From CAUZIZ01 sp965219855 (GTDB lineage: Bacteria; Acidobacteriota; UBA6911; RPQK01; JAJDTT01): a stretch of DNA of 64,000 bases. How positions within the stretch are numbered: position 1 is the first letter of the stretch; each line of letters begins with the position of its first letter. The notes beneath the pieces were generated by a model, which did no database searches, was not told the DNA's origin, and worked only from the letters and a program-made list of their open reading frames with translations. The stretch covers positions 1-64,000 of the forward strand of contig CBDCOR010000012.1 in NCBI GenBank assembly GCA_965219855.1, in the 5' to 3' direction. Positions 19,390-29,442 of this stretch are shown one piece after another. A program made the translations under genes and the position numbers.

Positions 19390-20601
19390 TCAGATCTGAA
19401 CGGCTTCGTCGGCCCAGGTCACCGCCGATTGAAAGAGGGCAGGAAACTCGGATTCGGGAAGATCTAGCTCTGCCATGAGCGAGGAAAAGGTCTTCCAGTC
19501 TCCTCTTTGGTAGGCCAAGACGGTCTGCAGCGGGACTTGCAGCGGACCACCTTGTCCCAAAAGAGCCGCTCTTGCGTCGTCGGTCAGAGGAACATGAGTG
19601 ACGGCTTCCTCCATCGGAAGTCCCAGAACCGCATCTATTGCGGAGAACATGCCCATGAGGAAAAAATCGAACTTACGACTCTCCATTCCCACGCAACAGC
19701 CCAGGGATTCGCAGGCACTTGCCCGGATGAGCGAGATAAGCATCAGTTCCTTTGGGTTGTCTTCCGTCACGGTGGATAGGATCACCAGGGAAAATAGCCT
19801 TCTCAGGTTCTCCTGACCCAGCAGGGTAAGGCTATGCCGAATGGATTCGACATACTTCACCAGCCCCATACCGGTCGTATTGATATATCGCAGCAGCTTG
19901 TAGGTTAGAGCGATGTCCCCTTTTACGATACGCTCGATTTCGGAGAAGTCGACATCGGATTCTCGGACCGCCTGTATAAGATGGAGATAGGCAAATTTGA
20001 AGGCGGGAACCTCCTTACGAGAGAGGACCTCTGGCTTGCTGAAGAAGTAACCTTGGAAATAGGTGTATCCTAGTTCTACCGCCTCATCGAACTCCGCGGC
20101 GGTCTCCACCTTTTCCGCCAGAAACTCCACACTCTTGTTGCGTATAAGGCCAAGTAGATCACGCCTTTCCTCCGGTCCGGACAACAAGAAGTCAACCTTG
20201 ATGATGTCAGCCAGGGCGATCAAAGGCTCGAACTTAGCGTCAAAGATAAAGTCGTCCAAGGCCAGGCGATAACCCTGAAGCTTCAGCCTTCTGCAAGCTT
20301 CGATCACCGATTCTTCGGGCTCCACCGTCTCAAGGAGTTCAACTACGACATGCTCTTTGGGGAAGAGCTGGGCTACGTCCTTCAGCAACAAGTCCTGAGT
20401 AAAGTTGACGAACGCGGTCTTCCCTCCTGTCAAGACAGGCATGCCCATGCCCATGACACCGTCGACCAACACCTTGGCCGAAGCCTGGTCTCCATCGATG
20501 TCTCCAAACACGTTCTCAAGGCTCGACCGGAAGAGCAACTCGTAAGCATGGACTTCCTTCTGTCGGGTAAAGATCGGTTGTCTTGCGACGAATGTGTCCA
20601 C
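19390..20601 (-). CDS. EAL-HDOD signalling protein (YuxH/CdgJ-like)
   Basis: 403 residues. MDTFVARQPIFTRQKEVHAYELLFR is the standard opening. The EAL half is degenerate: YELLFR in place of EALxR, DDF retained in LALDDFIF, most metal ligands absent, so it probably has no c-di-GMP phosphodiesterase activity. Residues ~205-400 form an HDOD domain (LHLIQAVRESDVDFSEIERIVKGD, YKLLRYINT, IRHSLTLLGQENLRR). Such proteins act as regulators of motility and surface behaviour. It appears monocistronic. Confidence 0.88.
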   Translation of the reverse strand: MDTFVARQPIFTRQKEVHAYELLFRSSLENVFGDIDGDQASAKVLVDGVMGMGMPVLTGGKTAFVNFTQDLLLKDVAQLFPKEHVVVELLETVEPEESVIEACRRLKLQGYRLALDDFIFDAKFEPLIALADIIKVDFLLSGPEERRDLLGLIRNKSVEFLAEKVETAAEFDEAVELGYTYFQGYFFSKPEVLSRKEVPAFKFAYLHLIQAVRESDVDFSEIERIVKGDIALTYKLLRYINTTGMGLVKYVESIRHSLTLLGQENLRRLFSLVILSTVTEDNPKELMLISLIRASACESLGCCVGMESRKFDFFLMGMFSAIDAVLGLPMEEAVTHVPLTDDARAALLGQGGPLQVPLQTVLAYQRGDWKTFSSLMAELDLPESEFPALFQSAVTWADEAVQI

Positions 20602-20654
20602 TGGATACCTCGATTGGAGGGCAAAAATTACCCCCTCTATTTACTATTCGTCCC

Positions 20655-20999
20655 CAGTAGCGTCCCAGCGTTAGTCGAATAACATCAACTGTTTATGAAT
20701 GTCACTATTCTGAGTAATGTAATGCATGTCCTGAAAGGCCTGTAAAATTGGGGTTTTCTCGAAGAGCGAGACACTCAGGACCTGGAGAATTGTGTAGAGC
20801 GGCAACTCGAGATAGAGGCGCTTGCGGATGATGGCGATGAGCAGGTAGGTACTGAGGGCGATCCAGATTTGTGTTTTCACGGCATTGGGACTGGTGCCGT
20901 AAAAGGCCTTGATGCGGAGATGCTGTTTGATCCATTTGAAGAACAGTTCGATCTGCCAGCTGTCGGGGGCCACTTTGTGACGGAACCTGGTATTTGATT
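20655..20999 (-). pseudogene. 3' remnant of an IS4-type element
   Basis: The outer end CAGTAGCGTCCCAGCGTTAG matches the right end of the IS4-type element at 28126-29442, in opposite orientation. The encoded C-terminus WQIELFFKWIKQHLRIKAFYG through HKQLMLFD (stop at 20671) is the same as that copy. Homology stops near 20960, where APDS replaces the expected KLRW; the rest is truncated against the IS21 element starting at 21000. Confidence 0.85.
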
Positions 21000-21087
21000 C
21001 CTTAGGGGACGCGAAGTTTTACGACCCCTCCCCCCAATCGGGGCGTCAGGGTCATGTCCGATTCTTCCGGTAGGAAGGAGGTCGGGG

Positions 21088-22356
21088 ATGCCGGTACGCC
21101 TCAGTGAGGAGGAAGTCGTGACGATTGGAGTTTTGGCCGACAAAGGCAAGAACCACTGCGAGATTGCTCGGACGCTTGGGGTCAGCGAAGGGACCGTGCG
21201 CTATCACTTGAGGCGACAGGCCGAAGGCGCTCAAGACGGACGTCGGCAGAAGGGGTTCCAGGCGGAGGCTCTGGCCGGAATCATTGGTGCCTGGATGCAG
21301 GGGCATCCCGATGGGCAGCGACCCCCGAATGTCCGTCAGCTGTACGAACATCTGGTTTATGAATGCGATTACTCGAGCTCCTATCGTTCGGTGCTGCGCT
21401 ATGTGCGCCGGCACTGGCCGAAGCCGAAGCTCCGAACGTTTCGGCGAGTGGAGACGCCGCCTGGGGCCCAGAGCCAGGTGGATTGGGCCGAGTATCCGTC
21501 GGTGGCCGTTGGAAACGAGTTGGAGCCCCTTTCGGCGTTCATCATGGTGCTCTCCCACAGCCGGCAGCCCGCCATTGTGTGGAGTCGGCGGCGAGACCAG
21601 CTGTCCTGGCTGCAGTGCCACAACGAGAGTTATCGCCGACTGCAGGGAGTGGCCGCCGTCAACCGGATCGACAACGTCAAGACGGCCATCGCCTCGGGAG
21701 GCGGCCCCTGGGGAGAGATCCATCCGCTCTACCGGGCCTATGCCCGATCGGTGGGCTTTCACATTGATGCCTGCCGACCGGGGCAAGCCCAAGAGAAAGG
21801 GAAGGTGGAGGCCAAAGTCCGACTTTCGCGTTTGCTGGTGGAGCCGCAGAGCCAATACTGGGAAGACCTCGAGGAGTTGCAGCACTTCACCGATGGACAG
21901 GTCTCGCGCTGGTCCCGTCGAGCGGTGTGTCCGGCCACCGGCCTCACTGTCGAGGAGAGTTGGCGAGCGGAGCTGGAGCGTCTGGCGCCCTTGCCGATCC
22001 TTCCCGAACCCTTCGATGTGGTGGTCACGCGGCCAGTCCATCGGGACTGCATGGTTCGCTTCGAAGATCACTGCTATCCGGTTCCCTTTCAATGGGTAGG
22101 CCGCCAGGTGGAGGTGCGGGGCTGCTCGGGCAAGGTTCAGATCTTAGCCGAGGGAAAGGTCCTGCGGGAGTATGAGCGCCACACGCCGGCGCGGATTCTG
22201 ATCGATCCCAGCTGCTGGCAAGGAGAAGCGACGGAGCGGGTCCTCGCTCCGCCGCCCTTGGGCAAGATGGGACAACGGCTGGAACAGATCTATCAGATGC
22301 CGGTGGAGCAGCGTCCTCTGGACCTGTACCAAGCTCTGGCGGAGGTGGCCCGATGA
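21088..22356 (+). CDS. istA: IS21-family transposase IstA (IS21-a)
   Basis: 422 residues. An N-terminal helix-turn-helix (CEIARTLGVSEGTVRYHLRR) precedes the DDE core: QVDWAEYP (Asp), NRIDNVKTA (Asp) and EKGKVEAKVR (Glu). The C-terminal part has YPVPFQWVGRQVEVR, the beta-barrel region. The stop overlaps istB by 4 bases (ATGA at 22353), implying translational coupling. The gene is intact. Confidence 0.93.
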   Translation: MPVRLSEEEVVTIGVLADKGKNHCEIARTLGVSEGTVRYHLRRQAEGAQDGRRQKGFQAEALAGIIGAWMQGHPDGQRPPNVRQLYEHLVYECDYSSSYRSVLRYVRRHWPKPKLRTFRRVETPPGAQSQVDWAEYPSVAVGNELEPLSAFIMVLSHSRQPAIVWSRRRDQLSWLQCHNESYRRLQGVAAVNRIDNVKTAIASGGGPWGEIHPLYRAYARSVGFHIDACRPGQAQEKGKVEAKVRLSRLLVEPQSQYWEDLEELQHFTDGQVSRWSRRAVCPATGLTVEESWRAELERLAPLPILPEPFDVVVTRPVHRDCMVRFEDHCYPVPFQWVGRQVEVRGCSGKVQILAEGKVLREYERHTPARILIDPSCWQGEATERVLAPPPLGKMGQRLEQIYQMPVEQRPLDLYQALAEVAR

Positions 22357-23183
22357 GCGCGGCGACGAAGGGACGCGTGGATCTGGATCAAACCCGTCAG
22401 TCACTGGAGCAGCTGGGTCTGATGCATGCCAGCGAGCAACTGTCCGAGCTGGTGGGCCAGGCGGTGAAGAAAAACCTCTCGGTCCATCGCTTTTTGGACG
22501 AACTGCTTTGGAGCGAACTGGCCCATCGGGAGGAGCGACGGATCAAGACCTCGCTGAGACTGTCGGGACTGCCGCCGGGTCAGACGTTGGGGAACTTCGA
22601 TTTTAACTTTCAGCCGGCGATCCGCAAGAGCCGCATCGAGACCTTGGCCACCTGTGAGTGGATCCGCGAGCACGAGACGGTTTTGCTCCAGGGTCCGCCG
22701 GGCGTGGGAAAGACGCATTTGGCGGTGGCCCTGGGAGCCAAAGCCATCGAAAACGGTTTCTCGCTGTCCTTCTTTCGACTGGATGATCTGCTTCACGCCA
22801 TGAAGCTGGACGCCGAGTTGGCCCCCAAGGCGCTGCGCCGTAAGAAGTATGTCAACGTGGCGCTGCTGATCATCGACGAGGTCGGGTTCCAGGTCATGAG
22901 CCGGCTGGAGGCCAGCCTGTTGTTCCGGCTCGTCAGTGCCCGCTACGAAAAGGGAGCCACCTTGATCACCACCAACAAATCAGTCAAGGACTGGCCCGAG
23001 ATCCTGGCCGGAGACGAAGTGATGGCGACCGCGTTACTGGACCGGCTGCTGCACCATTGCCACGTGCTGAATATCAAGGGAAGGAGTTATCGGCTCAGGG
23101 ATTTGGAACGGGCCCTGGCAGGGGGGGCGGCCGCCGCCGAAGCGGCTCAGACTCCAGCCGCCCTGCGGGCTCCCTCCGTCTGA
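22353..23183 (+). CDS. istB: IS21-family helper ATPase IstB (IS21-a)
   Basis: 276 residues. Walker A is GPPGVGKTHLAVAL; Walker B is LLIIDEVGF; TTNKS is the sensor region. The arrangement is that of the DnaC-like AAA+ helper that assembles IstA on target DNA. The C-terminal Ala-rich tail is longer than usual. Followed directly by the passenger region. Confidence 0.93.
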   Translation: MSAATKGRVDLDQTRQSLEQLGLMHASEQLSELVGQAVKKNLSVHRFLDELLWSELAHREERRIKTSLRLSGLPPGQTLGNFDFNFQPAIRKSRIETLATCEWIREHETVLLQGPPGVGKTHLAVALGAKAIENGFSLSFFRLDDLLHAMKLDAELAPKALRRKKYVNVALLIIDEVGFQVMSRLEASLLFRLVSARYEKGATLITTNKSVKDWPEILAGDEVMATALLDRLLHHCHVLNIKGRSYRLRDLERALAGGAAAAEAAQTPAALRAPSV

Positions 23184-23544
23184 GACACTCAGTGATCAGT
23201 GACGATTAAAACTCCGGGGCGCATTCGCTTAGCAAGATTCAAACTGATGTCAGACCGTTGCCTCATGACAAACCGGCGGGAGCGCACCAAAGGTGACCTT
23301 CATCCAGGAACCCGCATGAGGAAGCGACAGACGCCCCCGCCAGCATGCCCTCAAGAGCGTTCTCCCGGCTGGGCTAGGGTCCCTCTCCGGGAACAGACGT
23401 CCAGGAGAAGGGGTTTGCAAGAGAATCCGGAAAAAACTTTCCCCCCAGTCGCCCGTCAAGCTCCGATCGTCGGGAGACCGGGTCCTCAGATACCCCAGTT
23501 CGGGACCCGGGCCAAGCTCGCCTACTGGGGCGAAAGAAAGCTAT

Positions 23545-23691
23545 GGAAACTGCCGCGCTGTGGAAACCGTGGAAAACCAAGTCCACTTTGTGCCTGCCGA
23601 TTCGGCTCGGGTGGTTTGTCCACCGTTCCCACAGCGCTTGGAAAACTCCTTCGGACGGAGTTTCCCACAGTTCCCACAGCTTCTGCGGCTG
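23545..23691 (+). repeat. Structured non-coding module downstream of istB, copy 1
   Basis: 147 bp shared with 24082-24225 in the other IS21 element. GCGCTGTGGAAACCGTGG and CCACCGTTCCCACAGCGC form an inverted pair around a variable loop. Next comes a tight hairpin GGAAAACTCC-TTCGGA-CGGAGTTTCC, then CACAGTTCCCACAGC. No consistent ORF spans both copies. It could be an RNA, an IS regulatory region or a protein-binding array. Confidence 0.6.
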
Positions 23692-24039
23692 CTCACATCC
23701 AAATGAATCTATGCTTTGGGACGGCGCTCGCCCTCCCGTGGAAAAACCCAAAGCGGTTTTCCCACCGGATGCCTCCCGCTCGAGAAGAGAAATCAAAGGC
23801 TGCCCTTGAAATCAGGAGAACAAACTTTTATCGAACAAAAGACGAACACGTTCAGGTTCCTCCCGAACCTGCGTTTTTACTAACCGGGGAAGGGTCGTAA
23901 AACAATACGTCCCCTAAGGTCGTGAAAGTTCCTGTCACTTGACAGCCACTTCAAAAGCGGCCAGGCGGGGCCGGGTCAAAACCGGCCAGTGATTCAGTAG
24001 TTATATCCTCCGGTTCGAGTCATTTCAATCCCTTGTGAA

Positions 24040-24067
24040 GCCCTCCCCGCGAAGCGGGGGGAGGAGG
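24040..24067. terminator. GC-rich hairpin downstream of istB (IS21-b)
   Basis: CCCTCCCCGC-GAA-GCGGGGGGAGG, followed on the plus strand by CTTTGTTGT. It lies ~410 bases past the istB stop and next to the shared non-coding module, possibly the end of that transcript. Confidence 0.35.
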
Positions 24068-24081
24068 CTTTGTTGTGTGTT

Positions 24082-24225
24082 CAGCCGTAGAAGCGGTGGG
24101 AACTGTGGGAAACTCCGTCCGGAGGAGTTTTCCAAGCGCTGTGGGAACGGTGGAAAAACTCGCCCCCTGGAGTCGTCTTCGCGAGGCAGCCGTTTTCCCA
24201 CGGTTTCCATAGCGCGGCAGTTTCC
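24082..24225 (-). repeat. Structured non-coding module downstream of istB, copy 2
   Basis: The reverse complement matches 23545-23691 in the other IS21 element: GGAAACTGCCGCGCT, TGGAAACCGTGG, CCACCGTTCCCACAGCGC and the hairpin GGAAAACTCC-TCCGGA-CGGAGTTTCC are kept, while the loop between the arms differs completely. Position and orientation relative to istB are the same in both elements. Confidence 0.6.
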
Positions 24226-24479
24226 ACGGCTTTCCGGGGGTGTTGGGGGAAACTCGAGAAGCCTGGCTTCCATGGTCTCTGCTTGGTTTCAACGACACGG
24301 CTTCTTCCTGGCTTCCTTTTTTCAAAAAACATTCGCTCAGAGGCCCCTCAAGCAATGAGCTCTGCCCCACCCTGTCCTGACCCCTCCCTCGGAGCGGGCA
24401 ATCTACGAAGCCTGGGGCTGAGTCCCAGGGTCTGCGAGTAGGGGACAAGCCCGCACTCACAGCACTCGCCTCGCAGGTG

Positions 24480-25253
24480 TCATTTCTCTTTCCCTCGCTT
24501 CGGGGTGGATTTCTCTCGTTGCTGTCGCTCGTAGAGGCGATAGCTCTTGCCCCGAATGAAGGTGACTTCCGAAGTGTGCAGGAAGCGGTCCAGCAGCGCC
24601 GAGGTGGCCGCCGTATCTCCTCCCAGCATCGCGCCCCAGTCCTCCAGGGGTCGATTCGAACTGAGGATCGTCGAGGTCTTCTGGTATCGGCGGTGCAGGA
24701 TCTCCAACAGATCTTCTGCCGCCGACTCCGGCACTCTGCGGAGTCCCAGATCCTCGAGGATCAGCAGCGGGATCCGGGTCATCTCCGTAATGTAAGATCG
24801 GCGTCTGCCGGTGGCCGTGGCTTCGGCGATGTCTTCCAGCAGATCGAAAGCCGACTTGTACTGCACCCGGTGACCGGCTTCGACCGCCTTGATCCCGACG
24901 GTGATGATCAGATGGCTCTTGCCGACTCCGGTCTGACCGATGACCAACCAGCCGCGGCGCTGTTGGATGAATCGGCCGGTAGCCAGATCGAAGATCTGCT
25001 GCCGGTTGATGGAGGGGTTAAAGGAGAAGTTAAAGTCCTCCAAGTGCTTTTGTTCCGGAAACTGGGCCTGGCGCAAACGTCGCTCCAACAGCCGGTCCCG
25101 ACGGCGGGTCAGCTCGTCATCAATCAGCAGCTCAAAGAACTCCTGATGGCTGAGCCTTCCCTGGACGGCTTGTTGCAGGCGAACGTCAAAGACCTGAGCC
25201 AGGCCCGAGAGCCGGAGGTGACGAAGTTTTCGTTCCAGTTCTGATGAGATCAT
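24480..25253 (-). CDS. istB: IS21-family helper ATPase IstB (IS21-b)
   Basis: 257 residues from ATG 25253 after AGGAG. Walker A is IGQTGVGKSHLIITV; Walker B is LLILEDLGL; STILSSNRP is the sensor. The N-terminal domain KLRHLRLSGLAQVFDVRLQQ is typical. Sequence similarity to the IS21-a helper is limited to the family core, so the two elements are distinct lineages. Confidence 0.93.
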   Translation of the reverse strand: MISSELERKLRHLRLSGLAQVFDVRLQQAVQGRLSHQEFFELLIDDELTRRRDRLLERRLRQAQFPEQKHLEDFNFSFNPSINRQQIFDLATGRFIQQRRGWLVIGQTGVGKSHLIITVGIKAVEAGHRVQYKSAFDLLEDIAEATATGRRRSYITEMTRIPLLILEDLGLRRVPESAAEDLLEILHRRYQKTSTILSSNRPLEDWGAMLGGDTAATSALLDRFLHTSEVTFIRGKSYRLYERQQREKSTPKRGKEK

Positions 25254-25333
25254 TCTGGTTCTCCTGTGGGATCGGTGATCTGGTACTCGGACAGCGGTCG
25301 GATCAACTCGTGCTCGGAGGTAAACAAAGAGCG

Positions 25334-26746
25334 CTACGGCACGTCCAGTCGCTTACACAAAGCCACCAGAGTCCGGTAGCGGAAGGCGTCATGTGCGAGC
25401 GCCTTGCCGCAGGCTTCGTCGACGACCGAAGCGCGGTAGCGGCGGGTCAGCGAGATCATGCCCTGCACGAGTCGGTAGGCGAGCATGTCTCGGACCTCCA
25501 GAGCTCGCTCGGCCCAGCGGTGCGCCTCTGGACCCACGGCTCGGGCTTGCTTCAGCAGATGATGCTCGGTTCGATAGTGCGCGTAGCGTTTGCGTTCCGG
25601 AAGATGGCTCGTTTCGGTTCGGAATCTCCCCGGCGGGTGCTTCGGATGCAGGGCCACCTGTTGCTCACGAAAGAAGACGCGGACGATACGATCATCCCAG
25701 TGCACGGCGACTTCACAACCGAGCAGATGATTGGGCACCGAGTAGAACGCTCGGTCGACTTCGATGTGGCCATCGGTGGAGACCGTTCGACGGCCCACGC
25801 GGAAGAAACTGAAGCGGGAATCCGGAAGCGGTCGGAGATGCTTCTGTTCTTCGACAAAGCGGGGCCAGACCTGCTGCTTGGTGGTGCCGTGGATGCGCTG
25901 GCGGGCGATTCGCTCGTTCCAACTCTGCAGATGCTCATTCTGCGCATCCAGGCTCTCGAAGCGGCGAGCTTTGAGCGCGCTGGAGTCGGTATATCCGATG
26001 CTTCTTTCGACTTTTCCGTTCTCGTTCGGAGCGCCCGGATGGATGGGCAGCACGGCGAAGCCGTAGTGGCGAGCGAGCGCACTGAAGACGGCATTGACCT
26101 CGGGGTCCACCAAGCAAGCCCGGGTGATCCCGGCCTTGAGGTTATCGAGGCGAACCACCTCCACGCCGCCTCCAAAAGCGTAAAAAGCCTCCTCGACACA
26201 GCGGATGAACGTCTTCAGTTCCTGCCGCCAGACGACTTCCTCATAGGAGTGGCGCGAGTGGCAGAGGACGGCCTTGAACAGATGAGGACGGCGGTAACGA
26301 CCCGATTCGGTCCGAGTCAGGGCTCCTTTGCCGAAGTCGATCTGCAGGTCCCGACCGGGGGGAGTTTCCACCCGAGCAAACACGCGAGGACTCTCCGCCT
26401 TGAGCTTTCCACAGAAGCGCTTGACGGAGTTGTAGGCTCCCCCGAATCCCTGCTCGAAGACCAGGTCCTGCCAGATCCGCTTGGCCTGCAATCCCTGCTG
26501 GAGTTTCTTTTCAATCTGCTCCCGAAAGGGCTCACAGAAGCTGCGCAGACCCGGGGGCCGCTTTGGCCGCTTTTGCTCCTCCGAGCCGGGGGCCACTTTG
26601 GCCGGTTTTGAATCTCGGGAGGGATCATAGCGGGCAATCCTCTCTCGTCGGACTCCCACCTCTCGCTCGATCCGACGATACGACCAGCCCAGTTTCAGGA
26701 GCGCCAAAACCGTTTGCTTCTTTTCCATTTTCAATGTATTGGCCAT
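25334..26746 (-). CDS. istA: IS21-family transposase IstA (IS21-b)
   Basis: 470 residues. Helix-turn-helix LKLGWSYRRIEREVGVRRER; DDE residues in LQIDFGKG (Asp), VVRLDNLKAG (Asp) and NENGKVERSIGY (Glu). The C-terminal region VDRAFYSVPNHLLGCEV is family typical. istB starts 80 bases downstream. Intact. Confidence 0.93.
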   Translation of the reverse strand: MANTLKMEKKQTVLALLKLGWSYRRIEREVGVRRERIARYDPSRDSKPAKVAPGSEEQKRPKRPPGLRSFCEPFREQIEKKLQQGLQAKRIWQDLVFEQGFGGAYNSVKRFCGKLKAESPRVFARVETPPGRDLQIDFGKGALTRTESGRYRRPHLFKAVLCHSRHSYEEVVWRQELKTFIRCVEEAFYAFGGGVEVVRLDNLKAGITRACLVDPEVNAVFSALARHYGFAVLPIHPGAPNENGKVERSIGYTDSSALKARRFESLDAQNEHLQSWNERIARQRIHGTTKQQVWPRFVEEQKHLRPLPDSRFSFFRVGRRTVSTDGHIEVDRAFYSVPNHLLGCEVAVHWDDRIVRVFFREQQVALHPKHPPGRFRTETSHLPERKRYAHYRTEHHLLKQARAVGPEAHRWAERALEVRDMLAYRLVQGMISLTRRYRASVVDEACGKALAHDAFRYRTLVALCKRLDVP

Positions 26747-28125
26747 CGGCGCATCCTACGCCGGATGCGGCCCTCAATGGCTCTTGAAAATGGCCGGTTT
26801 TGAAGTGGCCCTCACTGGCCGCTTTTGGGTGGCCCCTGACAGGTGGAGGGTGAGACCCTGGCTCAGCGTGTCGCCAAGGGACCCTTGCCTGTGGAGGAGG
26901 CCCTGGAAGTCTCCCGCCAGATCGCCGAGGGTCTGGAAGCTGCCCATGAGAGCGGGATCATCCACCGGGATCTGAAGCCAGCCAATGTGAAGATCACGCC
27001 CGAAGGGAAGGTCAAGATTCTCGACTTTGGTCTAGCAAAGGCATTAGAGGGCGAGATCCCTGCTGCCAACATCTCCCACTCACCGACGCGAACGGTCGAG
27101 ATGACTTCTGCTGGGGTGATCCTGGGAACGGCTGCTTACATGAGTCCCGAGCAGGCCCGCGGTAAGCTCGTAGACAAAAGAACCGATATCTGGGCCTTTG
27201 GCTGCGTGCTATTTGAGGCTCTGACTGGTAGGCAAGAATTTGGTGGAGAGACAATCTCCGACTGCATTGCCAAGGTTCTTCAAAAGGAGCCAGACTGGGA
27301 AGCACTGCCAGACGAAACACCCTGGGGCATCCAGAGACTCCTCCGGCGATGCCTGCAAAAAGATCCCCACGACCGTCTACGTCACATTGGTGATGCCGGG
27401 ATCGAAGTCAGAGAAGCTCTCAGTGAACCTTTTGTCGTCACCCCTCTGCCAGTTGAAGCGCCGCCGCCCAGATCATCCTGGCGACTGGTCCTTCCATGGT
27501 TCTTGTTCGGCATCACGATCGTCGCGTTGACATGGACGCTGATTGATTCTGGCGAAGTACTCCAGCAATCAGGCACCACCCACTTTCTCCTCTCGCCACC
27601 TGAGACCGTAACCAGCACTGGAGGCCCCATTGTCTCGCCCGATGGCAGGCAGATTCTCTTTTTTGGTGTCGACGACGCAGGCAAGGCATCAGCCTGGGTA
27701 CGCAGGATGGATTCCCCAATCGCCCAGAGACTGGGACGCCAGAAAGCTAACGGTCGTCCCTTCTGGTCTCCAGACTCCCGCTTCATTGCATTCTCTGCAG
27801 ATGACAAGTTGAAGAAGATCGATCCCACAGGTGGACCTGCTGTCTCGCTCGCTGATGCCCCTGATGGTGAAGAGGGGACCTGGAGTCGGCAGGGAACTAT
27901 CCTCTTTACCTCCGGAGCAACGATCTACGCGGTGTCCGCAGCAGGAGGTGAACCGAGATCCATCACCCAGCTCGATCAATCACGTCAGGAAAGGTTCCAT
28001 AAAGACCCTTACTTTTTACCTGATGGTCAACATTTTCTGTTGAAGGTCTGGACCCAGCAGGCCGAGGAACCGGCCATTCATGTTGGATCACTGGACTCCA
28101 ACGAGACTAAGTTTTTGGTCAAAGT

Positions 28126-29442
28126 CAGTAGTGTCCCAACGTTTGGGTTTCTAATCTCTGTAAAGTATTAATGAGTAATATGTTAGAGAAGATAATGGGT
28201 GTTTCCGACTTGAAAGTGAGTGTACGCTCACGCCCTTCAGTTCATAAGGAGGGCGAGCATGTACACGGGCACGACGATTTTTTCTCAGGTGATGCGGCAT
28301 CTTCCCTGGCATCATTTTCATCGCATTGTTCAGCACTACGGAGGCGACTACAAGGTCAAGTCGTTCCGCTGTGCCGACCATTACCGGGTCATGGCCTTTG
28401 CACAGTTGACCTATCGCGAGAGCTTGCGCGATATCGAAGCCTGCCTACGGGCCATGAGATCCAAGCTCTTCCACATGGGCATTCGCTCCACGGTCTCCCG
28501 CAACAATCTGTCCAATGCCAACGAGAGGCGCGACTGGCGCATCTATGCCGAGTTTGCCCAAGTGCTTATCGCCGAAGCGCGCCGCCTGTACACCGACGAG
28601 GACCTGGGAGTCGACCTGAACGCGACCGTCTATGCCTTGGACTCCACGACCATCGACCTGTGCCTCTCGGTCTTCCCCTGGGCGCGCTTCCGCCGTACCA
28701 AGGGGGCGATCAAACTGCATACCTTGCTCAACCTGCACGGCGCCATTCCCGAGTTCGTTCTGATCTCGGACGGAAAACTGCACGATGTCCACGCCTTGGA
28801 CCACCTGATTCCTTGTCCCGGTGCCTACTACATCATGGATCGCGGATACCTGGATTTCGGGCGCCTGTACCGACTCCATTCTGCCCGGTCGTTATTCGTG
28901 ACCCGCGCCAAAGGCCAACTTCAAGTTCCGCCGCCGCTACTCCCACCCGGTGGACAGAACGACGGGACTGATCTGCGACCAAACTGTCCTGCTGAGCACC
29001 TTCTATCCGGCCAAGGCCTACCCCGAACCTTTGCGTCGCATCAAGTTCTTCGACGTCACCACCGACCTGCGGCTAGTATTCCTCACCAACGACTTTGCTT
29101 CTCCCGCTCTGACTATTGCCCGGCTCTACAAGCTCCGCTGGCAGATCGAACTGTTCTTCAAATGGATCAAACAGCATCTCCGCATCAAGGCCTTTTACGG
29201 CACCAGTCCCAATGCCGTGAAAACACAAATCTGGATCGCCCTCAGTACCTACCTGCTCATCGCCATCATCCGCAAGCGCCTCTATCTCGAGTTGCCGCTC
29301 TACACAATTCTCCAGGTCCTGAGTGTCTCGCTCTTCGAGAAAACCCCAATTTTACAGGCCTTTCAGGACATGCATTACATTACTCAGAATAGTGACATTC
29401 ATAAACAGTTGATGTTATTCGACTAACGCTGGGACGCTACTG
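28126..29442 (+). mobile_element. IS4-type element (DUF4372 class) with TSD GGTCAAAGT
   Basis: 1317 bp. The ends CAGTAGTGTCCCAACG and, read inward, CAGTAGCGTCCCAGCG are inverted repeats. The duplication GGTCAAAGT is at 28117-28125 and 29443-29451. A second, truncated copy is at 20655-20999. Confidence 0.9.
28259..29426 (+). pseudogene. IS4-type transposase, single-base frameshift
   Basis: ATG 28259 follows GGAGGGCG. The DUF4372 N-terminus (TIFSQVMRHLPWHHFHRIVQ, AFAQLTYRESLRDIE) leads to DDE residues in VYALDSTTIDLC and YYIMDRGYLDF. After RAKG near 28913 one extra C shifts the frame. The proper continuation NFKFRRRYSHPVDRTTGL leads to LRWQIELFFKWIKQHLRIKAF, which contains the catalytic Glu. 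About 389 residues if repaired. Confidence 0.87.

Larger units (their letters stand above)
21000..23919 (+). mobile_element. IS21-family element (IS21-a)
   Basis: The ends CCTTAGGGGACG and internal GTTTTACGACCC are inverted at 23893-23919. It contains istA, istB and ~700 bp of non-coding passenger sequence. No direct target repeat could be identified, because the left flank is the truncated IS4 remnant. Confidence 0.82.
23933..26841 (-). mobile_element. IS21-family element (IS21-b)
   Basis: The ends are TGTCA at the left and its inverse TGACA at the right. Both ends repeat short sites CAAAAGCGGCCAG and CAAAACCGGCCA, typical multiple IstA binding sites. Length is 2909 bp. The right end is inside kinase 1. 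The left flank is not kinase sequence and no target duplication is seen, so a deletion or recombination has removed the other half. Confidence 0.85.

Noticed and set aside
23199..23900. 233-codon passenger gene in IS21-a
   Set aside because: Overlaps the structured repeat module, shows no domain, and the frame is not kept in the matching module of IS21-b.
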